DNA of 64,000 nucleotides. Source: Laburnicola sp. R22_1 (lineage: Eukaryota > Ascomycota > Dothideomycetes > Pleosporales > Didymosphaeriaceae). Of this stretch, positions 1 through 10,154 are shown in pieces; positions within the stretch are counted from its first letter, which is position 1, and every line of letters starts with the position of its first letter. Both the position numbers and the translations under genes were made by a program. The stretch lies in NCBI GenBank assembly GCA_014281115.1, contig JACONQ010000003.1, positions 2,294,001 to 2,358,000 on the forward strand, read 5' to 3'. The notes beneath the pieces are model-generated. The model ran no database searches. It was not told the origin of the DNA and saw only the letters and a program-made list of their open reading frames with translations.

Positions 1-1017
1 GAGGAGAAACATGATATTGTCCAGTTTCATAACCGACTCTTTGATTTCTTTGAGACGGCGTGCGTCTTCATCCAGGCTTTCTTCGCTTGACACCGACTCG
101 TTGTCGCTCTCATCGTCCACGTCATCGTCTAATCCGCTAGCCGAGTCTTCAATGAGTTGATCTTCCAGATCGTCGTCGAGTTCGTCCATGTCGACTTGGA
201 TCTGCACATCGATCTTTACGAGCTTGTCCATAATGAGTGACAGAATCTGACCCTTCAGCTCGGGGCAGTAATTCGAGACTTCGAGTATGTGCTTGATGTA
301 TTGTGTATGCGCTTTCGAGGTATCGGTCGGAAACGGGAACGTTGAGATAAGGATGGGTCCGAGATATGTGCTTGTCATCGGATTCTGTCGAAGTATATAT
401 CGCAGAGTCTCGTGTATCCGACCATTTAGCCGTATCCGCTGGATCGCGGGGTCGTCTTGTTGCCGCATAGCGGGTGCGGGCGACTCGATGAACATGTTCA
501 CCACCATGGCGAGGACTGTAGAGGTGTAACCAGGGTGAACAGATAGTAACGAGCGGAGAAATTGGCGGTAGGTGCGCACGAACTGCTCGTTCCTTGCAAT
601 CCAGTGGCAGTCGATAACGGCGTGCACCAAGCCTCTGCAGCTGTGGTCTAGGAGGGGTGCATTGTCGGTAAGCGCGACGAGGTACTTTTGGAGTAGACCG
701 CTGAGCGGGGCACCAGAAGAGGTGGGCTTCTCCGCGAGCAGGCTTCGCAACAAGTCGTAGGCGGCGGTCTCGCCAGCGGCATGTTTCTCCACGGCGCGTC
801 GGACTTCCTCTCCCACGAGCTCCAGACTCTTCTCGTTGGGGTCGGCTAGGATATAAACATCGACCTCGGGGTCAAACGTGACTCGTCGGCGTTTCGCTTG
901 GCTTGAGGGCAGCGTTGTGCTGTGGGGACTTGAGTCGATCTGTTTGCGCTTGAGGTTGCCGCCAACGCTAGGGGCGATGATGCCAGGAGCTCTCTCGGTC
1001 GAGGCGAGAGAAACCAT
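1..1017 (-). CDS. RRN3: RNA polymerase I initiation factor Rrn3 (TIF-IA), C-terminal part beyond window
   Basis: The open frame starts at the ATG whose complement is 1015-1017 and runs 339 codons without a stop to the window edge, so the C-terminal part is missing. The product would be the factor that bridges Pol I and the core factor at rDNA promoters in the nucleolus. Visible family features: a basic N-terminal segment (KRRRVTFDP), helical repeat-like sequence, the block QYIKHILEVSNYCPELKG followed by IMDKLVKIDVQIQ, and a long acidic serine-rich loop (DELDDDLEDQLIEDSASG and on) where Rrn3 proteins carry their acidic insertion. No intron is needed. The -3 base is purine-like in context (ACCATGG on the coding strand), which supports this start. 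The family call rests on recognising the Rrn3 core block. Confidence 0.87.
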   Translation of the reverse strand, partial: MVSLASTERAPGIIAPSVGGNLKRKQIDSSPHSTTLPSSQAKRRRVTFDPEVDVYILADPNEKSLELVGEEVRRAVEKHAAGETAAYDLLRSLLAEKPTSSGAPLSGLLQKYLVALTDNAPLLDHSCRGLVHAVIDCHWIARNEQFVRTYRQFLRSLLSVHPGYTSTVLAMVVNMFIESPAPAMRQQDDPAIQRIRLNGRIHETLRYILRQNPMTSTYLGPILISTFPFPTDTSKAHTQYIKHILEVSNYCPELKGQILSLIMDKLVKIDVQIQVDMDELDDDLEDQLIEDSASGLDDDVDDESDNESVSSEESLDEDARRLKEIKESVMKLDNIMFLL

Positions 1018-1732
1018 GGTGAGGATTGAGATTCGTAAGTTGCATCGAAATTGGGGTGTGGTGGAGGGCGCAAGCTCGTGGGAATATTTTCTGCACAAAA
1101 TGTGGAGAGACGGTGAAGATGAGGCGGGGAGCCAGAGCTCGCGTGCTGGTGTGGGCTTACAGACAACATTTTCGGCTCGTGGTCTGTGTGTTCGACGTCA
1201 CGTGCACACCGTCACCCCGGGGCCCTGGCCAGTAGATCCGTGAACAGCATAGCGTTCACCAAGTACTGGCAAGCAGTCCATTGTATGTGTATAACCACGA
1301 CAGGTTAACAGATAGCAGGCTTCGATCAAACTAGACTAGATTTACACCAGCCCAAAGCCATTGCTCTTCTCGATACCTTGGACAGTAGTACCTCTTCCGC
1401 TTACTGTGTACTGCTCGGGGGTCCACCCAAGATGACTTCAATATTCTTCATAGTCTCTCCTCGCTTGTCCTTCTTGCCGGACTACTACATAGGAGACACA
1501 TATTATAGGTAAAGTGAACGTAGGTAGAGCTAATCACCTATCTCGATTCTATCTCGATTCTAAGGCATTTGGCTATGAGTCGTGCCCGCAAAGCGCAACG
1601 TCAAATGCACTGTGAGGCCAATCGTGTCGCTGATAAACCGGCAGTCCATACAACATCACCTCAGAGTTGTTATTGCATAAAATGGTAGAGGTGTCTTTTT
1701 TCGGGTGACAGAGTGACTTGTCTCAGCCACGC
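1018..1732. other. Intergenic: RRN3 5' flank and cyclophilin 3' flank
   Basis: No convincing coding sequence. It must hold the RRN3 promoter on the minus strand and the 3' UTR of the cyclophilin gene. At 1193-1204 a CRE-like GACGTCA abuts a CACGTG palindrome (1199-1204), a plausible bZIP or bHLH site about 180 bp from the RRN3 start. Open frames in 878-1243 are antisense shadows. Confidence 0.5.
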
Positions 1733-2555
1733 TCACATCTCTCCACATTGGGCAATGGTAACGTCCTGTATGGGCCTGCCTTCTGGGTTCGCTATCGTCC
1801 GCGTGTTTTCGATCTTGGTGACAACGTCCATACCTTCCATGACTCTACCGAAGACGACGTGCTTGCCGTTAAGATGCGGTGTGCCAGTTGGAGAAGTAAT
1901 GATGAAGAACTGGCAACCGTTGGTATTGGGGCCGGAATTCTTGAAGTGTGTCAGTAGCGATCATGGGTGAAGCGAGATTTGCCTACAGCCATGGATAGCA
2001 GACCGGCCTTGTCGTGCTTTAGATGGAAGTTCTCATCCGCAAACTTCTCGGTGCCGTATATCGTTCTTGAGCCAGAGCCGTTGCCATTGATGAAGTCACC
2101 TCCTTGGATCATGAACCCTTTGATCTAGTTTGGTCAGTGGAGAACGATGGAAGATGCTGCATGTCCAGAATCTCAAGGCCGCTGTAAAAGCACAAGGATA
2201 TATGTAGATAAGGCAGGATCAAATGCTCCCAAGTGCAGCCACTCACTATGCGATGGAATTTGCACCCCTTATAGCCCTGCGGACGGCCCCGGCTGTCTTT
2301 GGATTCTCCAGTGCAGAACTGGCGGAAGTTCTCAGCCGTCTTTGGAACCACATCTTTGAATAATTCCATCTTGATGCGGCCGAGCTTCTCACCTATGGCC
2401 CCGTTTTAGCTACATGGCCAAGCTTCACACGGCAATTGGCAGCCATTACCCCGTCAAACGCGGGGCAAGCGAAGTGACAGATTAATTGCATATGGCATAC
2501 CTCCTAGGGTGATGTCGAAGAAGACGATCGGGTTGGGGTCGGCGGACTCGGCCAT
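1733..2555 (-). CDS. Spliceosomal-type cyclophilin (PPIH-like peptidyl-prolyl isomerase)
   Basis: Four exons on the minus strand: 2555-2501, 2392-2247, 2124-1987 and 1939-1733, giving 181 aa. All introns are GT-AG (108, 122 and 47 nt); the last has a CTACTGAC branch site. The single domain begins [19 protein letters not shown] and contains [57 protein letters not shown] and [10 protein letters not shown], ending QCGEM as in human PPIH and S. pombe Cyp3. The catalytic Arg (FHR), Phe and Gln (FMIQGGDF) are present. The Trp that contacts cyclosporin in CypA is replaced by His (TPHLNGKH), so drug binding is probably weak. The family acts with the U4/U6-U5 snRNP. The ATG at 2555 is the only in-frame start that gives the whole fold. 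Confidence 0.93.
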
Positions 2556-2881
2556 GTTCGGCAGGGTTGATGGTGGTAGATGACGTTCACACGAACTGGT
2601 GGGAGCGGAGTGCAAAGTCAGCTGCTACTTCCAGAGATGGTCCAGGTGAATGTCCAAGTACAGGCAAGCGCGGCAGGGACCAGAGCTGGATAGTCCAGTG
2701 GGGGACGGCGCCCTTGGCGACAGTAGTGAGCAGGGCAGGGCAGAAGCAGGAAACCCCAGCCGTCTGTCTGCAAGAGAGATAGCTTCGTGGAGCTGCTAAT
2801 AATAAGAGGTATAGACGCTGAAGAGGGCGATATATCATCAGCGGAAGACACGTCTACAAGCGAGGTTGTGTCGGCGCACGG
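2556..2881. promoter_or_regulatory. Cyclophilin 5' flank ending at a transposon insertion
   Basis: Only 326 bp separate the cyclophilin ATG from the Tc1/mariner element, so the promoter has either been pushed upstream or shortened to this segment. I see no clear TATA box on the minus strand and no gene. Confidence 0.4.
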
Positions 2882-2883
2882 TA

Positions 2884-2928
2884 CGGAGGTGCCTTTCAAA
2901 AGTTTTTGCCCACCTTGGCGAGCAGGGG
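2884..2928 (+). repeat. Left terminal inverted repeat of the Tc1/mariner element
   Basis: Perfect 45-bp inverted match to 4373-4417; the next outward bases are TA (2882-2883). Confidence 0.95.
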
Positions 2929-3046
2929 TATGCGCCACATTCCAGATCGGGAAGCATCTCCGAGTTGACGTGGCCACTTCTCAACCTCAGGCCTTACCCT
3001 CTGTAACTACTACTCTCTGTCAATTGATCTATCTAGTACTGTCGCT

Positions 3047-4219
3047 ATGGTTCATCACGATAACTCTACTCGTGCCACGGTAGTCGTTCTTAAGGCTATA
3101 GGCAAGTCAAACAATGAGATCACCGGACTCACTGGAATCGAGAAGCGTACGATCAACTCTATATACGCGCGAGCAATCGAGCGAGGTTTCGATCCAGGCC
3201 AGCGGCCGCTGAAGCTTGAAGATAAGCATCTTGAAAACGCCTATCGATCTGGCCGGCCATCAAAGCAATCTGAAGTCTCCGAGAAAGTAGTCAACACCGT
3301 ACGCACTGATCGATATGGGCGAGAGAAGTCTTGCGCTGACGTTGCTGGCGCACTTAGCCAAGAAGGATTCAATATCTCAGCTGCCACAGTCTGGCGAATC
3401 TTAAGGAAGGCAGGCTTCAAGAAGACCAAGCCAACGAGGAAGCCTGGGTTGACGAAGCAGATGAAGGAGGATCGATATAAGTGGTGCCAGGCCCATCAAG
3501 ACTGGACGCTTGAAGATTGGAAGAATGTTATCTGGTCAGACGAAACGTCTGTTGTTCTCAACCATAGGCGTGGAGGATATCGAGTATGGAGGAAAGCAGA
3601 TGAGGCCTTCGTACGGAGCTGTATTCGTGAGAGATGGAAAGGCTACTCTGAATTTATGTTTTGGGGCTGTTTCTCGTACGACAAGAAGGGCCCCTGTCAC
3701 TGCTGGACGCCAGAAACAAAGAAAGAGAAGGAGGCTGCTGCTGCTCAAATTGATGAACTGAACAAGGAGCTTGAGCCTATCAAAAAGGCTGAGTGGGAGC
3801 TTGAGAATGGCATGCGTCGCCTAGGTCTCCGTACCAAGCCTGGACGGCTGCCCCAGTGGAGATGGAACCAGAGGACTGGAAAGCTCAGCCGAGGCAGTGG
3901 CTCAGGAATTGACTGGTACCGGTACCAGACAACAATTCTGCTGCCAAAGCTTATTCCTTTTGCAAAGCAGTGTAAGGCTACGCGGCCTAGAACAGTTGTA
4001 CAGGAAGACAAGGCGCCTTCTCACGACCACTACGTTCAAAGCTATATATATAGCATTCATGATGTTAAGAGGATTATCTGGTGTGGTAACTCTCCTGATT
4101 TGAATTCTATTGAGCCTTGCTGGCCATGGATGAAAAGGGCTACTACGAAGAAAGGAGCTCCTAAGAATAGAGCAGAGGCAGTACGGGCATGGGAGCAGTG
4201 CTGGAGAGAGCTGCCTTAG
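3047..4219 (+). pseudogene. Tc1/mariner transposase (DD34E), cut short by an in-frame TAG
   Basis: The frame encodes 390 aa before TAG at 4217-4219. The N-terminal half carries helix-turn-helix segments (KSNNEITGLTGIEKRTINSI and SAATVWRILRKAGFKKT). The DDE triad is visible: Asp165 in WSDETS, Asp321 in QEDKAPSH and Glu356 in DLNSIEPCW, with 34 residues between the last two. Between the first and second Asp is a charged, possibly coiled-coil insertion (KKEKEAAAAQIDELNKELE). Beyond the TAG the same frame stays open for 44 more codons to TAA at 4352-4354 and still reads like a Tc1 C-terminus. The stop would arise from CAG by one C-to-T change in a CpA context, the dinucleotide RIP prefers. The product may be inactive or only slightly shortened. 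Confidence 0.88.
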
Positions 4220-4372
4220 GAGAAAATACAGGCTTGGATTGAGCGGATTCCATACCATATAGAACAGATCCTTGAGCTCAATGGAGGCAACGAGTATAAG
4301 GAGGGTCGGAGGCTCAGGAAGCCAGAGCTAGAGCCAGCCGGAGAACGCTCTTAATTAGGAATAGCACAGAAC

Positions 4373-4417
4373 CCCCTGCTCGCCAAGGTGGGCAAAAACT
4401 TTTGAAAGGCACCTCCG
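4373..4417 (-). repeat. Right terminal inverted repeat of the Tc1/mariner element
   Basis: Perfect inverted match to 2884-2928, followed by the TA duplication at 4418-4419. Confidence 0.95.
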
Positions 4418-4419
4418 TA

Positions 4420-5193
4420 TCAAAACATGATAAAACTGAAACAGGAAGGGGCCGCCCAGTGCGCCCGCCTCCCCACAAGTGGGCAAGCGCAGCCCACAGT
4501 TGCCAGTTGCCAACGGCGCAAGTTAACTACTTGGAGGCCTGCCAATTGCCAGCTGTAGGCACGCAGTCGCCGCCAGACCGGCCTGGACATTCTTCAGGGC
4601 TTTTGTTTGTCATTCGCAGGTGTTCGTTGACTTCATCACCGTACTCTCTCGGCTGCAGCGTGAATTGTCATCAATACCACCGGTGACACCACCTTTAGAT
4701 CACCCGCAGCACCCGAGCCACACCTCGGCTTGGCGCCTTCCCGGTTCACCACCACCAGCCTTTGTCCTCTTCGGCTTCGCAACCACGACAAGCCCAGGCA
4801 CCACATCCCTCCCAGCCGTATACATCGCACTCGGAGGGCATGGCAGCAGTAGCGACCCTCCATCCGCGCTGATTCCCGTTGTTGCCTAAGACACACACAC
4901 AACCCCGGCCCTCGTCCTCAGCACCCGCCCAGCGACTCCGCAGCGACTCCCCAGCGACTCCCCACGTCCAGTTCCCCTCAACACCGCCTGTGCCCCAGTG
5001 CGATCGTAGGAACGCAGTCCCCCTGCAATTACTCACAGCGCCGATTGCGAAATCGACAAGTCGCCATTTCGCCCCTTGACCTCGCCGCCGGTTCCTCCAC
5101 GTGGGCCAAAGCGTGCACACCCGTGCCTGCAACCGGCTGTAAGACGGGCTATTTTTGCCAGTCCCACGACTACATGACACCCTGCGAATAGCA
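4420..5193 (+). promoter_or_regulatory. 5' flank of the RING-finger gene
   Basis: C-rich on the plus strand with short CAGCGACTCCC-type repeats near 4920-4965 and several TGCCA-type repeats near 4500-4560. No supported gene. The pyrimidine-rich stretch before 5194 fits a leader sequence. Confidence 0.4.
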
Positions 5194-6572
5194 ATGTCTT
5201 CGACTACTTCAGCACCTACGCCCACCCCGACAGGTGGAGGCGGCGGAGGCGGCGCTGGTGGCCCGACGAGCTCGCCGCTCCTATTCTTCGTCGCACTTGG
5301 CTTCGGTGTCGTCTTCACCAATCTCTGGTATGCCGGAAAAGCCTTATAGATGGATCGAGGCCATCAGCTAACCCACTTACCTGCAGGATTATCGTCGGTG
5401 TCAAGTACTGCTTCCGGTACAACCAACGCAACCGGGCTGCTCGTGCCCCCGCTGATGGCGAACCCATTGACCTTACCACCATGCAACGGCCGCATAGGAG
5501 GAGGAGAGAAAAGAAGCTGATGACCATGGATGAGGTCAACGAACGCTTCCCTCTGCGAAAATACAAGCAATGGAAATCCAGTCGCGAGACTGAGGGGTTG
5601 CCAGCGTCGGGCGGCATTGCCACTACACCTCAGAGTCGAGCGAACAGTGTAAAAGATGTAGAGGGTGTCGTTGCGCCTGCTCAAGAGGAGAGTGCCTCTA
5701 GTCCCAAACCCGCCACTGCACTCGCCTTGGCCCAAGACGATCACGCTACCACCAACACGCCTCTGCAGAAGGAGACCGAATTTCCTCGCAGCAGTCTCAC
5801 GGGACGCGAGAAGGAGATGGGAGGCGAGAAGGAGAGACCAGAGTCCCGCGGAGGGCTTACTCAACCAGACATTTCCGCGAGCCACTATGAACCAGGCAAG
5901 CAGCCCGCCGATGGCCATGACCCCGACGGGGATGAGTCGGACGATGATGACCCTATTCGAACAGCAGCTGCACCGGACATGTTGGCTGAACCTGGCGACA
6001 CATGTGCCATCTGCTTGGATACCCTCGAAGACCTCGATGATGTACGAGGCCTCACATGCGGTCACGCCTTCCACGCCAGCTGTGTTGACCCATGGTTGAC
6101 GAGCCGACGCGCTTGTTGCCCACTTTGTAAAGCTGACTACTATGTTCCCAAACCTCGACCTGAGGGAGAAAATCAGGAACAATCATCTTCCACTCGACGC
6201 TCGAATCCAACCGGACTCCGGTCCCCCACGTCTCCGCAAGCTGCTTGGAACGGTCGAGGCAATCCTTTCTCGCGATCACGTGTTCTTGCAATAGGTACCG
6301 ACTCAGGACGCCAAAACAGTAACACCCATCGTCAAGGAAATTCTGCAATGAGTCTTAGTGCTTTCAACCGCCTTAGCCGACGGGAACGGACAACCACGAC
6401 GGGTGCCTCGACGCAAGCTGCTCAGCCTCAACAGAATAGCGGTTGGAGAGCACGTCTAGGCAGGCCCAGCGCACCCACCCTGCCAAATTGGTTTGGACGC
6501 AATCGTGGCGCTGTTACGAACAATGACAGCTCTCGACCGACTCCAGGCCAACTTGAGGCCGGCAACCGGTAG
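5194..6572 (+). CDS. Membrane-anchored RING-H2 E3 ubiquitin ligase
   Basis: Two exons, 5194-5327 and 5387-6572, joined by a 59-nt GT-AG intron that splits a Trp codon; 439 aa. The N-terminus is Ser/Thr/Pro- and Gly-rich (a run of Gly near residues 14-24), followed by one hydrophobic segment spanning the exon junction (LLFFVALGFGVVFTNLWIIV) and a basic stretch (FRYNQRNR). A RING-H2 finger at about residues 251-292 reads CAICL, then C-G-H-AFH-ASC, W, then CPLC, giving C3H2C3 spacing. The rest is low complexity and basic. This resembles ATL-type membrane RING ligases, which transfer ubiquitin from an E2 to membrane-linked substrates; the substrate is unknown. The ATG at 5194 is the first before the membrane segment. 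Confidence 0.88.
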
Positions 6573-7466
6573 TAAACATCATTTATTTGCAGCTCACGAC
6601 GGCCGTTCTTATATCTCCTACGCAATGACCACCATCATCAGATTTCCCATCATATATTATTCTTCTGTATTTCTTCTCAGGCGCGTATACCTGCGCTTTC
6701 CCGGCTGCCACAGTTTGACGTCATACCTCGATTGGCGTTACGTTGGGTCTCAACTCTAGTTCATTGTATAGCCTCTATTTTACCACTCAAAATCCTGAGG
6801 CATGTCACTGGGGTGGCGTTCTAGTTTCTCCTGTTAGGGAGTTACTGCTGGTCAGGCTTTAGTCACATCGTATCCTGATATGGCTCGGAATATATCCTGG
6901 CAGGTATTATATAGTGGAGGGAAATAGGCAGGAGGGACTCGTATGTGAAGCGGGCGATGGTCGCGCTGTGGGTGTTATATATGCTGTGCTCAAAATATCA
7001 TCCGTGTAGTACACATGTCGCTGGTTCTCACGTCTGTGATCGCTCTAACCTACTGTGTCGCCTAAAGAATTGATTCACCGTGCTACTTGATGGTCGGGGA
7101 ACGTAGACTAATCCGTCGTTTACTCGCAGGACCGGAGTTTTGTTTTACCCATCGTAGGTTCCGTAGGACGAGGACGTTGCTGTGCGTTCTGACACTGTGA
7201 CTTTACCTTTCCGCTCTCTCTTTTCTGCTTTTCAATTTTACTCAGCAACTCTTCAGCTCCATCCGTGCGTTTCCTAGGCAATCAGTTTCCCTTTCACTGC
7301 GCTTGCTTATCTAGACTAGATTCGTCTCCCTACACTAGTGTAGTACTACGGCTCTTGGCACGCACCGTGCGAGCTTCATCATATATCTGCCTGTCGGTAC
7401 CCCGCAACTTTCTCACTCACTTCAGTGTGGCAACTAACACGCGGGGCAGATATAACGGACACAAGT
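6573..7466. other. Intergenic, no gene seen
   Basis: 894 bp between the RING gene and the first LPAEIR-box gene. No open frame with coding character. It presumably holds the RING gene 3' UTR and the next promoter. Confidence 0.4.
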
Positions 7467-8428
7467 ATGGGTAGATTCGACACCCCACTCCTCTTCGAGG
7501 CCAAGCTAGGGCAGGAAGTCACTGAAGGCACGTACTAGCTTCACGGCGGAGCTGGATTGGTAAACTAATTTTCTCTGCGCTGCAGGTGTCGGTGGCGAGA
7601 CTACTGAGGTCCAGTTCTTATCGAATGGACTCCTCGACTTGAGCAAGATACCTGCTCATCTAGTCAAAATGTATATATATTGTTTTGTATGTGGGTTATA
7701 TAGACTGACATCCGGTAGCGCCGAGCGCAATGCCACCGAATCGCCTCTTCTTCGCCTCCCTGCGGAGATTAGGAACCATATCTTCAAGTTCGCGATAGGT
7801 GGTGGCTACATCGTCGAGGTCTTGGATACCACGGGATTCGCCCACCGCGGTTCCGCCTTGCAGGCCTGCATTGGTTGCCCGCAAGAATTGGAAGGCTATA
7901 CGACCAAGGTCAAGACAAATCTGGGGTTTACTATTCCTCAAACGTGCCGTCAGCTCTACGCCGAAACCTCGATCCTCGGGTGCGTGCGCTTCGTTCCGAA
8001 TATGCAATTTGCGACTTACGCGTGGATATAGATACGCACTCAACACGTTTTCGTTCATCAATGGTTACATCAATTCCACAATCGCGGAGATGGTTCTTTG
8101 GGCCGACGGACTGGCACCCGCGCAGGCGAATGTTGTAACTAGCGTTGTGCTGCCGCTGCCATACTACCTCTACGCGTGGGGACAGCCAGACTGGGCCGGC
8201 ATCAGGGCTACATTCCCGTCTCTAAAGCGCCTGCATCTATATACCGGATATACAGCGGAACAATTGTTCAGGAAACCTGACAGCTGGTTGCGCCAATACA
8301 GCTATTCGGTTTCAGAGAAAGAGCAGGAATGGTTCGAGATGACTCGGCAACGAGTGCAGGACAGCGAGGGCGATGTTGAGCTGACTCTCGAGTTCGATGA
8401 CGGATTGGGATCATGGCGGCGGCAATGA
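7467..8428 (+). CDS. LPAEIR-box (F-box/2EXR-like) protein, copy 1
   Basis: Proposed exons: 7467-7527, 7586-7670, 7719-7979 and 8032-8428; 267 aa. Introns 2 and 3 are clear GT-AG (48 and 52 nt). The only frame-compatible first intron I find uses a GC donor (AAG|GCACGT) with acceptor at 7585; GT donors nearby give early stops, so the first exon is the weakest part. The core box is SPLLRLPAEIRNHIFKFAI, followed by TIPQTCRQLYAETSIL, the pattern of a large family in Dothideomycetes that resembles F-box or 2EXR adaptors. The same intron position just before the box is kept in the copies at 9158-10154 and 20187-21009. Function unknown; possible substrate adaptor. Confidence 0.7.
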
Positions 8429-9157
8429 TGGTCACAAGGCGAGAAATTTGACAGGTAGACTTTGGTGATAGTTTTCTGTGACTAGCACACTTGGGACGAT
8501 GCATCTGAATGATTGCATCCTTTGTGAAACCTTCAGGCAAGTCTATAACTGTAGGACAAAATTTTCGAGTACCTGCATCTTTGTCTTGCCTGTTCTGTGG
8601 TGACACATAGGGATTAGACCTCTTTTCTATTACTATCCGTCCTTTCTTCGCTCTCACTAAGTTGAGCATTATGTGTTCTAGAGGTTATTATCCCACTTTC
8701 ACTCTCATTCACCTTCACCTTCACCTTCACTCTCACCCTCACAAAAAGAATTTTCTTAGTATTGTCCCACTTTTACGTGAGGGTGAGGGTGAGGGTGAGG
8801 GTGAGACAATACTAAGAAAATTCTTATTGTCTCAATAGAGGGCTAATTTGATTCTTATCTTCTCTTCCTTCGCTTCTGCAGAGCTTTTCTCTTAGGACTC
8901 ACTGCAGCAAGGACCTATATATCTCCATCCGACCACGATCAAACCTCTCCACCTCTCCACCAAATACCTTCCTTCTCCACTTTGACATCCGATCAAACTT
9001 GTTCACCTCAACACCACATACCTTCCCTCCACTTCGACACCCAAGAAAGGTACAGTACTCCGTCAAAAGTCTAGAGACTCCTCGGGGACTAACTTGCCAG
9101 GACACACCACCATACAGTCACCAAACCTCTGACTCAGGGCTGTATAGCACACTCACT
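8429..9157. other. Intergenic between LPAEIR-box copies 1 and 2
   Basis: It holds the hairpin/G-rich element at 8700-8830 (listed separately) and the 5' flank of copy 2, with duplicated CACCTC/CCTTCC phrases around 8945-9030. No gene. Confidence 0.5.
8746..8825. repeat. Perfect 21-bp inverted repeat enclosing a G-quadruplex-type hexamer tract
   Basis: 8746-8766 (AAGAATTTTCTTAGTATTGTC is 21 bases; arms described by position) is the exact reverse complement of 8805-8825. The loop contains GGGTGA hexamers with four GGG runs at 8781, 8787, 8793 and 8799. A complementary, less regular CACCTT/CACCCT tract lies just left at 8709-8742. The structure could fold as a hairpin with a G4 in the loop, on DNA or RNA. 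Confidence 0.85.
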
Positions 9158-10154
9158 ATGACGCCCCGCAATGAGACACCTCCGACAGCCACCACAGCAC
9201 AGAAAGTCAGCGCCGTCGAGGGAACCAAAGGCGGCAGAATCTCGAAGGTCTCCGCTAAGAAGACCCCGTTGAGACAGTCAGCACGTCTGGGACGTAGGGC
9301 TTGGGAGCTCAAGTTGAAGAATGGGCTCCTTAGCATGGAGAAGACGCCCCCGTATCTCGTTCGTGCGTAAGTCACAAAGGATCCTCGTTGTACGTATAGG
9401 TTTGAGTGGAAGGAACTGACATTATCGTAGGGTCAAGCGCAATACTACCGAGTCGCCTCTGCTACGCCTCCCGGCTGAGATCCGGAATAGGATCTGGGAC
9501 TACGCTATGACAGGAAACATCGTCAGAATCATCGATCGCCTACTCATCTTTGGGTACGAGGCGTTTCCCACCCAGCATAGGTTCAAAGGAAGTGTTGTTG
9601 GCGTGCTGGGCGAAGACAACCCAGTCGAGGTTGCCATGTCCGACCTCGAGCACAGGTCTCGCATCTCATCCCTGAGGCCAGCTTTCCGCCTTCCGCAAGT
9701 GTGTCGTCAGATCTACGCCGAGACTTCCACCCTTACCCATCACGGAGCCGTCTTTCGCTTCACTGACATGTGGACAACACCGAGGGAATGGGCTGCCAGC
9801 TTGCCATCCGCTCACAAGAACGCCGTTGCCAATATTGCGGTAGATCGTAGGCACATGATGCAGTATTTCATGAGCAAGACTTCAAACTTCCGGGAGATTC
9901 TCCCAGGTCTACAACGCGTTCACTTGTCCGAGGATAACTTTGAGTACAATCAGCTCAGATGTCAGATGGCGGAAGGTGGTTACTCCGACATCAGCTTGAA
10001 TCTGGAGGAGTTCAAGGAATGGATGCGTGAGCAACTCAACAAGAATGGCATGCAACTTGTCTGGCACAAGAAAATTCTTCGGGGAGAGCCCAAGAAGGTC
10101 GAAGAGGTGGTTGATGACGAGGATGACGATGAGGTAGCGAAGGGAGACTTCTGA
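9158..10154 (+). CDS. LPAEIR-box (F-box/2EXR-like) protein, copy 2
   Basis: Two exons, 9158-9366 and 9431-10154, separated by a 64-nt GT-AG intron; 310 aa. The first exon is basic and Ser/Thr-rich (KVSAKKTPLRQSARLGRRA) and ends with NGLLSMEKTPPYLVR, which aligns with exon ends in the two paralogues. The second exon starts with VKRNTTESPLLRLPAEIRNRIW and continues to LPQVCRQIYAETSTL. The C-terminus is acidic (EEVVDDEDDDEVAKGDF). Function is unknown; the box resembles F-box-like adaptors. The ATG at 9158 is the first in frame after an in-frame TAG-free leader and fits the exon length. Confidence 0.85.

Larger units (their letters stand above)
2884..4417 (+). mobile_element. Tc1/mariner-type DNA transposon with perfect 45-bp TIRs
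   Basis: The 45 bases 2884-2928 (starting CGGAGGTGCC) are the exact reverse complement of 4373-4417. A TA dinucleotide flanks each end (2882-2883 and 4418-4419), the expected target-site duplication for this superfamily. Inside is a transposase frame at 3047-4219. The whole unit is 1534 bp. Identical TIRs and a clean duplication indicate a recent insertion with little decay. It lies between the cyclophilin gene and the RING-finger gene. Confidence 0.95.
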
